A stretch of 64,000 nt of DNA. Origin: Lachnospiraceae bacterium. GTDB taxonomy: Bacteria > Bacillota > Clostridia > Lachnospirales > Lachnospiraceae. This document shows, piece after piece, positions 58,077 to 64,000 of this stretch. Every line of letters begins with the position of its first letter. The first letter of the stretch is position 1. The position numbers and the translations under genes were made by a program. The notes under the pieces are model-generated. The model saw nothing but the letters and a program-made list of their open reading frames with translations, searched no databases and had not been told where the DNA came from. The stretch spans positions 1-64,000 of the forward strand of contig JAFRNR010000009.1 in the NCBI GenBank assembly GCA_017430085.1, in the 5' to 3' direction.

Positions 58077-60062
58077 CTACCGGTGATCTTCTTTCACGAC
58101 GCCGTCGCGGTAAGCCTGCAGCAGCGCTTTAAGGTCCGCGATCTGCCCCTCCAGTTCGCGGCCGGTATCGGTATCCCGGATCTTCAGGGGCTGTTCCATG
58201 CGCTCGAAGATCACGGGGGTGGAATCGATGTCGAAGTTGTCCTCCAGCGCTTTCTCTTTCCCCGCGAACGGCTGGTGCGACACGATGCGGTAGTGCTCGG
58301 CGTTGAAGACCAGCGTGTAGCCGGCGATGCCGCTGGTGGGCTGGTAGGCCTTGCAGAAGCCGCCGTCGATCACGATCAGGCGGCCGCCGCCCTTGATCGG
58401 GCTTTCGCCTTTCCCGGTCTTCACCGGCACGTGGCCGTTGATGATATGGCAATGCGGCCCTTCGAGTCCGAATTCCTTCAGCAGGAATTCACAGATCTCC
58501 TGTTTATCATACAGCTTGTAATACGCGTTTTTCGGCTCCGCCCAGGCGGCCTCGTCTTTGATCATGCGGCGCTCGAACGTGGTCATGCAGTCCTTGCCGA
58601 ACAGCGGGCTGTTGCGGCCGGCCCACAGGAACCACAGGAAATCCATGCCCCGCTCCTTTTCCGGGGAGCCGGGCTTGAAATAATACGCCTGACGCGCGGC
58701 CTTGTCCGCGTAATCGAACAGCGCGCGGCCCTTCCGCTCCTTGCCGCCCAGCGTGAAGGAGAGCAGTTCCCCTTCGGGGGTCATGGGCACGCAGCCGTGG
58801 AAGATCAGGTTGCCGTTGCAGATCTTGTAAAAACTGCCCTTGGAATACAGGAAGCGCACGTGCGCCTGCAGCTTTTCGCTGTGCATGAACGACGCGGTCA
58901 GCTGGCGGATCACGCTGTCCTCCTCCGGCGTCAGCGCGTACGGGTCGGCCGGATCCACCGTGGGCAGGTCGGTGTCGGCCAGCGGCCAGGTCACGCCGCC
59001 CTTGGTGACGCATTTGTTTTCATAATCGATCTTGTCCAGCAGCAGGCGGTCGTCCATGCCGTACTCCGGATGGCGCATGATCTTCTGGCCTTCCAGTTTG
59101 AACAGGATCACGGTGATGGCCTTGTGCATGCGGGCGGAGAGGAGCTTGTCCTTTTCCGTGTACTGCGCGGCGTCGTCGCCGGTGAGCTTTACCTTGAAGC
59201 AGGAAACGTCGCTGTCCCGGTACACTTCATTGGCGAAGACGGAGAGCGGGCGCAGCGAAATGCCGTAGCCGGTCTCGATGACTTCCAGGTTGTTGTAATG
59301 GATGGAGTTGGACACGACGGTGGCGACCAGGGTGCGGCTGCCGGAGGCGGCGCCCATCCAGAGGATGTCGTGGTTGCCCCACTGGACGTCCACGTTATGA
59401 TACTTCATCAGATCGTCCAGGATCACGTCCGCGCGCGGGCCGCGGTCGAAGATGTCGCCCACGAGGTGCATCTGGTCCACCATCCGCTTGATCACGTCCG
59501 CCAGCGCCCGGATCAGGCCGTCCGCCTGGTCGATCTCGATGACCGTCGCGATGATGTTCTCGAAATAATCGTGCTTCTCCGCCTCCTCGCTGTGCGTCTG
59601 GAGCAGTTCCTCGATGATATAGGCGTAGTCCGGATCCAGCGATTTGCGCACCTTGGACCGCGAATACCGCGCGGACACGGTGCGCGCCAGCTCCACGAGC
59701 CGGTGCAGCGTGATGCGGTACCACTCGCCCGGATTCTTCAGCGTGGGCAGGATCCGTTTCAGTTTTTCCTTGGGATAATAGATCAGCGTGGCCAGCTGGT
59801 CCCGGTCCTCCAGAGACACGGTGTCGCCGAAAAGATCATCGATCCGCGTGCGGACGACGCCGGAGCACGCGTTGACCAGATGGCGGAACGCCTCATGCTC
59901 ACCGTGCACGTCGGAAATGAAGTGCTCGCAGCCCTTGGGCAGATTCATGATCGCCTGCAGGTTGATGATCTCCCGGCCCGCGGCCTGCACCGTCGGGAAA
60001 TCCCGGGCCAGCAGGGTCAGATAGCGCAGTTCTTCAGGGGAATATTGACGGGTCTCTTTCAT
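58077..60062 (-). CDS. fbp: Fructose-1,6-bisphosphatase class III
   Basis: A 661-residue enzyme of gluconeogenesis typical of Bacillota. The start is ATG 60062 (MKETRQYSPEELRYLTLLAR). The metallophosphoesterase motifs are FISDVHGEHEAF (~48), HLVGDIFDRGPRADV (~200), WGNHDILWMGAASGSR (~228) and, near the C-terminus, INGHVPVKTGKGESP and VIDGGFCKAY. Length and motifs match the YydE/FBP class III family. It hydrolyses fructose-1,6-bisphosphate to fructose-6-phosphate. fba lies 2 kb away, so two central-carbon genes are close but not in one operon. Confidence 0.97.
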   Translation of the reverse strand: MKETRQYSPEELRYLTLLARDFPTVQAAGREIINLQAIMNLPKGCEHFISDVHGEHEAFRHLVNACSGVVRTRIDDLFGDTVSLEDRDQLATLIYYPKEKLKRILPTLKNPGEWYRITLHRLVELARTVSARYSRSKVRKSLDPDYAYIIEELLQTHSEEAEKHDYFENIIATVIEIDQADGLIRALADVIKRMVDQMHLVGDIFDRGPRADVILDDLMKYHNVDVQWGNHDILWMGAASGSRTLVATVVSNSIHYNNLEVIETGYGISLRPLSVFANEVYRDSDVSCFKVKLTGDDAAQYTEKDKLLSARMHKAITVILFKLEGQKIMRHPEYGMDDRLLLDKIDYENKCVTKGGVTWPLADTDLPTVDPADPYALTPEEDSVIRQLTASFMHSEKLQAHVRFLYSKGSFYKICNGNLIFHGCVPMTPEGELLSFTLGGKERKGRALFDYADKAARQAYYFKPGSPEKERGMDFLWFLWAGRNSPLFGKDCMTTFERRMIKDEAAWAEPKNAYYKLYDKQEICEFLLKEFGLEGPHCHIINGHVPVKTGKGESPIKGGGRLIVIDGGFCKAYQPTSGIAGYTLVFNAEHYRIVSHQPFAGKEKALEDNFDIDSTPVIFERMEQPLKIRDTDTGRELEGQIADLKALLQAYRDGVVKEDHR

Positions 60063-60271
60063 GGGTCGCCTCACTGTCGGATGGATTTGTCGCAAATAGG
60101 CCGGATGACCGGTGTTTCTTTCAGAATACCTTATTTGACGGGCCGATGCAAGAGGCAGATGCGTCCGCGGGCCCGATTGCAGCGAAGCAGGCCCGCGCGG
60201 AAAACAAAACCGCAGTCCCGCCTTGCTACAATGCAGGCAGAAACGATAACGGCCGCAAGGAGGATACAAAA

Positions 60272-61552
60272 ATGAAATCTATAGCAAATAAACGATTCGT
60301 CAAACTGGGCCTGGTGCTCTGCCTTTTGCTCGCGTCCGCGGTGCTGGGCGCCTGCGGTTCTTCTGTCCGGGGGAGCGGGACATTCATTGTGATCCCGGAG
60401 GAAAGCTCCGCAGCCACTCGCGGGACGGAGACCGGTACGAAAGAAACCGCAGGGCACAGCCGGACCGAAACGACGGCAAGTCCGGAAACTACGGCCGCGG
60501 AGCCGGTCTCGCCCACCGCTCCCGTGAATGCGAACCGGATGTCCGTCCAGCAGCGCACGGCCTCTTCCGGCCCCGGTGCCGCGACGGGGAAATACAGTTA
60601 TCTGGTCAGACAGGATCAGACCGTGTATTACACCGCGCCGGGCAACAAACTGTGCAGCCGGTCGGTAGACGGCACCCATGTCTCCGTCGTGATCGACGAT
60701 CTGAGTTCGCGTTTCCCCAACCTCCGCGAGATCCAGGTGGTCGGGGACTGGATCTATCTCTTCTGCAGACAGGATGATCACGATTATTCGCTCAGCCGCG
60801 TCCGCCTGGACGGCAGCGGCGGGGAACTGCTGGCCGACAACATCCTGCTGTTCTCGGGATATCTGGGGGTGAGCAAAACATTCAACACTTTCATCGTGAA
60901 AGACGATGCCGTTTACTACACCGTATACGACAAGAAACAACTCTCCGCCTCTCAGTACGAGGACTGCTGCCATGTGTGCAGACTGGATCTGTTGACTGGC
61001 GTCGAGGAACACATTTATACCTTTGAGGATATGAATGATCTCCGGATCCTGGCGTACACCGAGAAACAGGCGCTTCTGCAGGGGAACGACGAGATGCTGA
61101 TGATGGATCTGAACGATCTGGATGTCAGAACCGCGCCGGGACCCATCAACAAGCAGGGTACCTGGGATGACGCCGCGCAGAGCTGGATGCCCGGTCCGGA
61201 CGGCAGCTTCTGGCTGTATCTCTGGGCCCGCGGCGAACTGATCCGCTTCCGGAAAGAGACCGGCCGCAGCAGAGAACTGTACATGGAATGGTCCAATCAG
61301 GGGTACGGTTCCGGGGCGGAATTCATTTTCCTGGACAGTGAAACCTTTATCATGAGCTGCCAGGAAAAAATCTGGTATGTGGACCATGCCGAGAAAACCC
61401 TGATCGTTGCGGATGAAGGAGCCAAACTGTCTTACCTCGGCGACGGATACGTCTATTACTCCTACGGATTTACCACGTTTGACCACGAGAACGGCAGCAA
61501 ATACTGCCGGATCCGTCTGGACGGAAGCGGCTGGGAGGCGCTGGACTGGTAA
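60272..61552 (+). CDS. Secreted lipoprotein with DUF5050-like propeller
   Basis: A 426-residue lipoprotein starting at ATG 60272 behind AAGGAGG. Signal peptide and lipobox VLGACGSS, a ~75-residue Ser/Thr/Glu linker, then repeated strands of the type YYTAPGNKLCSRSVDGTHVS, WIYLFCRQDDHDYSLSRVRL and YVYYSYGFTTF, matching the 'variable seven-bladed' DUF5050 style of surface propellers. No enzymatic motif is seen. Single-gene unit ended by a terminator. Confidence 0.72.
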   Translation: MKSIANKRFVKLGLVLCLLLASAVLGACGSSVRGSGTFIVIPEESSAATRGTETGTKETAGHSRTETTASPETTAAEPVSPTAPVNANRMSVQQRTASSGPGAATGKYSYLVRQDQTVYYTAPGNKLCSRSVDGTHVSVVIDDLSSRFPNLREIQVVGDWIYLFCRQDDHDYSLSRVRLDGSGGELLADNILLFSGYLGVSKTFNTFIVKDDAVYYTVYDKKQLSASQYEDCCHVCRLDLLTGVEEHIYTFEDMNDLRILAYTEKQALLQGNDEMLMMDLNDLDVRTAPGPINKQGTWDDAAQSWMPGPDGSFWLYLWARGELIRFRKETGRSRELYMEWSNQGYGSGAEFIFLDSETFIMSCQEKIWYVDHAEKTLIVADEGAKLSYLGDGYVYYSYGFTTFDHENGSKYCRIRLDGSGWEALDW

Positions 61553-61589
61553 GGCGCGGCGAGAGAGAAACGGACAGACCGCATAGAAA

Positions 61590-61626
61590 AAAGACCCCTA
61601 AACGGCAGTGCCGGATCGGGGTCTTT
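61590..61626. terminator. Bidirectional terminator
   Basis: AAAGACCCC (61590-61598) pairs with GGGGTCTTT (61618-61626) between two convergent lipoprotein genes. Confidence 0.85.
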
Positions 61627-61655
61627 CGCAGGAACGGACCGGTCAGCGGCCCGTT

Positions 61656-62012
61656 TTATTTTTTATACAGCGTCATGACGTCTGACGAATCACTGATATT
61701 GATCAGCTTCAAAGTGTTTCCCTGGAGATCAAAATAGTACTCCTCTGTTTCGTGCTGGCCGCAGACAGTAACGGAAACGGAAAGCACATTGCCCTCCGTA
61801 GACCACGTCATATCGCCCGTTATGGGGATATCGCCCTCCGACTTTATGCTGCCTTTTCCGTTGCGGGCAAACACATATGTGGCCTCCGGATTGCCCTTGC
61901 TGTCCAGTTCTACCCAGGTGCCGACGATGCTTTTGCTGTGGCACGCCGACAGGATGCCGGAAAGCAGCAATGCCGTCAGAAGCACCAGTGCCGTCAATCT
62001 GGCTTTTTTCAT
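61656..62012 (-). CDS. Small lipoprotein of unknown function
   Basis: A 118-residue lipoprotein: signal peptide TALVLLTALLLSGILSACHS with the lipobox Cys at residue 24, then a small beta-rich domain (IVGTWVELDSKGNPEATYVF, MTWSTEGNVLSVSV, EEYYFDLQGNTLKL) resembling lipocalin-like domains of the DUF5640 type. An AGGAG-like site precedes it. Role unknown. Confidence 0.72.
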   Translation of the reverse strand: MKKARLTALVLLTALLLSGILSACHSKSIVGTWVELDSKGNPEATYVFARNGKGSIKSEGDIPITGDMTWSTEGNVLSVSVTVCGQHETEEYYFDLQGNTLKLINISDSSDVMTLYKK

Positions 62013-62142
62013 AATGATTCTCCTTCTGCTGTTTTTGTGATACGGGAATACGTCCCCTGAATAGTCCCCTTTATTATATTTAGCGGAAAAACCGATGTCA
62101 AGACCGCCGGCGCCGAAAATGACGGCGGCCCGAAAATTCCCC

Positions 62143-62170
62143 TTGTAATTTTCACGCTTTGTGCTACAAT
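62143..62170 (+). promoter_or_regulatory. fba promoter
   Basis: TTGTAA (62143-62148) and TACAAT (62165-62170), spacer 16, followed by AAGGAGG and the fba start. Confidence 0.7.
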
Positions 62171-62204
62171 GTTTCCGACTATAACATAAGGAGGTCTGTT
62201 TACC

Positions 62205-63164
62205 ATGCCCTTAGTAACCAGTAAAGAGATGTTTGCCAAGGCCTACAACGGCGGCTACGCCATCGGTGCCTTTAACGTCAATAATATGGAGATCATTCAG
62301 GGGATCACCGAGGCCGGCAAAGAGCTGAATGCCCCCCTGATCCTGCAGGTGTCCAAAGGCGCCCGCGCCTATGCGAACCCGATCTACCTGAAGAAACTGG
62401 TGGAAGCGGCCGTGGAAGACACGGGCCTGCCGATCTGCCTGCACCTGGACCACGGCGATTCCTTCGACACCTGCAAGAGCTGCATCGACGGCGGCTTCAC
62501 CTCCGTCATGATCGACATGTCCGCGGCCCCGTTCGAGGACAACATCGCCGTCACCAGGCAGGTGGTGGAATATGCGCACGACCGCGGCGTGGTCGTGGAA
62601 GCCGAGCTGGGCACGCTGGCCGGCATCGAGGATGAAGTGAGCCACGCGGTGGGCTCCTACACCCGTCCCGAGGACGTGCAGGAATTCGTGGAACGCACCG
62701 GCTGCGATTCCCTGGCCATCGCCATCGGCACCAGCCACGGCGCCTACAAGTTTAAACCCGAGCAGTGCACCCGCGATGAGAACGGCATCCTGCAGCCCCC
62801 GCCCCTGCGCTTCGATATCCTGGAAGAAGTGTCCCGCCGCCTGCCCGGTTTCCCGATCGTGCTGCACGGCTCTTCCTCCGTCCCGCAGGAATTCGTGAAG
62901 ATCATCAACACCTACGGCGGCGCCATGCCCGATGCGGTGGGCGTGCCCGAGGATCAGCTGCGCCAGGCGGCCCGCATGGCGGTCTGCAAGATCAACATCG
63001 ACTCCGATATCCGTCTGGCCATGACGGCCACCATCCGCAAGTATTTCGCGGAGCATCCGGCGGATTTCGATCCCCGCCAGTACTTAAAGCCCGCCCGCGC
63101 CGCCGTGAAGGCCATGGTCGCGCACAAGCTGGTGAACGTGCTGGGCTGCGACGGCAAGGCCTGA
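62205..63164 (+). CDS. fba: Fructose-bisphosphate aldolase class II
   Basis: A 319-residue Zn-dependent aldolase: FAKAYNGGYAIGAFNVNNME, LHLDHGDSFDTC (catalytic Asp, Zn His), EAELGTLAGIEDEV, AIGTSHGAYKFKP (Zn His), IVLHGSSSVPQEF (Zn His) and KINIDSDIRLAM. It is of the GatY/KbaY/FbaA-like class used for glycolytic fructose-1,6-bisphosphate cleavage in Bacillota. It has its own promoter, and a strong AAGGAGG site precedes the ATG. Confidence 0.97.
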   Translation: MPLVTSKEMFAKAYNGGYAIGAFNVNNMEIIQGITEAGKELNAPLILQVSKGARAYANPIYLKKLVEAAVEDTGLPICLHLDHGDSFDTCKSCIDGGFTSVMIDMSAAPFEDNIAVTRQVVEYAHDRGVVVEAELGTLAGIEDEVSHAVGSYTRPEDVQEFVERTGCDSLAIAIGTSHGAYKFKPEQCTRDENGILQPPPLRFDILEEVSRRLPGFPIVLHGSSSVPQEFVKIINTYGGAMPDAVGVPEDQLRQAARMAVCKINIDSDIRLAMTATIRKYFAEHPADFDPRQYLKPARAAVKAMVAHKLVNVLGCDGKA

Positions 63165-63188
63165 TATTTGCCAAAGATCATATGACCG

Positions 63189-63212
63189 TAGGGGCCGATG
63201 TGCCATCGGCCC
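63189..63212. repeat. Family B hairpin between fba and murA
   Basis: GGGCCGATG-TGC-CATCGGCCC (63192-63212), preceded by GTAG as at 38258. The stem bases differ from other copies in a paired way. Confidence 0.75.
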
Positions 63213-63263
63213 TTATGACTGTTATCTGACTGCTACAAACTGTTATACAAGGAGCATTACTTC

Positions 63264-64000
63264 ATGCGTTATGTCATGAAAGGCGGCAACCCCTTAGCCG
63301 GGGAAGTCACCATCAGCGGAGCAAAGAACGCGGCGCTCGGCATCCTGGCGGCAGCCATCATGTCCGATGAGACCGTTACCATAGAGAACCTGCCGGACGT
63401 CCGCGACGTGGCCGTCCTGCTGGATGCCTTCCGCGAGATCGGCGTGCTGGTCGACCGGGTGGACCGCCACACCGTCAAACTGAACGGGGGCAACATTTTC
63501 ACCGCCTGCGCGGACAATCCCTCCATCCGGAAGATCCGGGCGGGCTATTACCTGCTGGGCGCACTGCTGGGCAAGTATCATCACGCGGAGGTCTCCATGC
63601 CCGGCGGCTGCAACATCGGCAACCGGCCCATCGACCAGCATCTGAAGGGATTCCGCATGATGGGCGCCGTGCATGAAAACAACAACAGCCGGGTGATCCT
63701 GGACGCGAAGGACCTGCACGGGGCGCATATCTATCTGGACATGGCCTCGGTGGGCGCCACCATCAACCTGATGCTGGCGGCGTCGCTGGCGCGCGGCAAC
63801 ACGATCATTGAAAACGCGGCGAAAGAGCCCCATATCGTGGACGTGGCCAACATGCTGAACTCCATGGGCGCGAAGATCAAGGGCGCCGGCATGGACGTGA
63901 TCCGCATCACGGGCGTGGAACGGCTGCACGGGACGGAATATACCATCATCCCGGACCAGATCGAAGCCGGGACGTTCATGATGGCCGCGGCCGTCACCAA
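63264..64000 (+). CDS. murA: UDP-N-acetylglucosamine 1-carboxyvinyltransferase, N-terminal part
   Basis: The gene runs off the right edge; 245 codons are visible. It opens MRYVMKGGNPLAGEVTISGA, then KNAALGILAAAI, and has the catalytic loop MPGGCNIGNRPIDQHLKGF with the PEP-binding, fosfomycin-sensitive Cys (GGC). It adds enolpyruvate to UDP-GlcNAc, the first committed step of peptidoglycan synthesis. An AAGGAGC site precedes the ATG. Confidence 0.96.
   Translation, partial: MRYVMKGGNPLAGEVTISGAKNAALGILAAAIMSDETVTIENLPDVRDVAVLLDAFREIGVLVDRVDRHTVKLNGGNIFTACADNPSIRKIRAGYYLLGALLGKYHHAEVSMPGGCNIGNRPIDQHLKGFRMMGAVHENNNSRVILDAKDLHGAHIYLDMASVGATINLMLAASLARGNTIIENAAKEPHIVDVANMLNSMGAKIKGAGMDVIRITGVERLHGTEYTIIPDQIEAGTFMMAAAVT

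Noticed and set aside
58083-60275. 730-codon open frame antisense to fbp
   Set aside because: It is the mirror of a high-GC gene with strong metallophosphoesterase motifs; its own translation shows no domain.

Overview
The window looks like chromosomal DNA of an anaerobic Clostridia-type Bacillota. It carries an electron-bifurcating [FeFe]-hydrogenase operon, a class III fructose-1,6-bisphosphatase, a class II aldolase, ferredoxin-type aldo/keto reductases, a peptidase T and a Bacillota-style LexA box. I cannot place it below class level. No tRNA, rRNA or CRISPR array is visible.

The first ~28.8 kb is accessory DNA. It is visibly less GC-rich on the left than the rest and ends just past the 3' end of rpsI, next to two tandem tyrosine recombinases. 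In order it holds: a type I restriction-modification locus (HTH, hsdM, start of hsdS) with a detached opposite-facing hsdS piece; a GmrSD-like DUF262/DUF1524 nuclease; a WYL regulator followed by a tight run of Sel1-repeat, J-domain, HIRAN and PARG-like (TIGR02452) genes; small redox and metabolic genes (ABM-domain protein, nitroreductase, two Fe-S aldo/keto reductases, C_GCAxxG_C_C protein, CPDC thioredoxin-fold protein, HD phosphohydrolase); RNA 2'-phosphotransferase KptA; a convergent Zn-macrodomain / SirTM sirtuin / DUF5131 operon; HxlR, Cdd1-type HhH and flavin reductase genes; and an integrative-element module with a LexA-box promoter, an ImmA-like metallopeptidase, a sigma-like protein, an excisionase-like HTH and two integrases. 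PARG-like hydrolase, KptA, macrodomain and SirTM within 12 kb make NAD/ADP-ribose chemistry the recurring theme.

From 28.8 kb rightward the DNA is GC-rich core: rpsI-rplM with a clear promoter; an ABC exporter plus nucleotidyltransferase-like partner; a MacB-type ABC transporter and a DUF3089 lipoprotein; pepT; a minus-strand operon of a receiver-like protein, a histidine-kinase-like protein, a VTC domain protein and DUF4956, in which both the phosphoacceptor His and Asp have been replaced; a glycosyltransferase; an S51 peptidase; a Crp/Fnr regulator with a NitT/TauT-like ABC importer; a duplicated GNAT/serine-hydrolase cluster preceded by an attenuator-like leader; the hydABC operon divergent from a TetR gene; fbp; two lipoproteins; fba; and the start of murA.

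At least two families of short palindromic repeats lie between the core genes: GGGCCGNTG-N3-CANCGGCCC hairpins and GGGGACGGTTCC-containing hairpins. Several genes carry visible lesions: a codon-2 stop in an aldo/keto reductase, a flavodoxin deletion remnant, fused remnants beside HxlR, and a possible poly-A frameshift.
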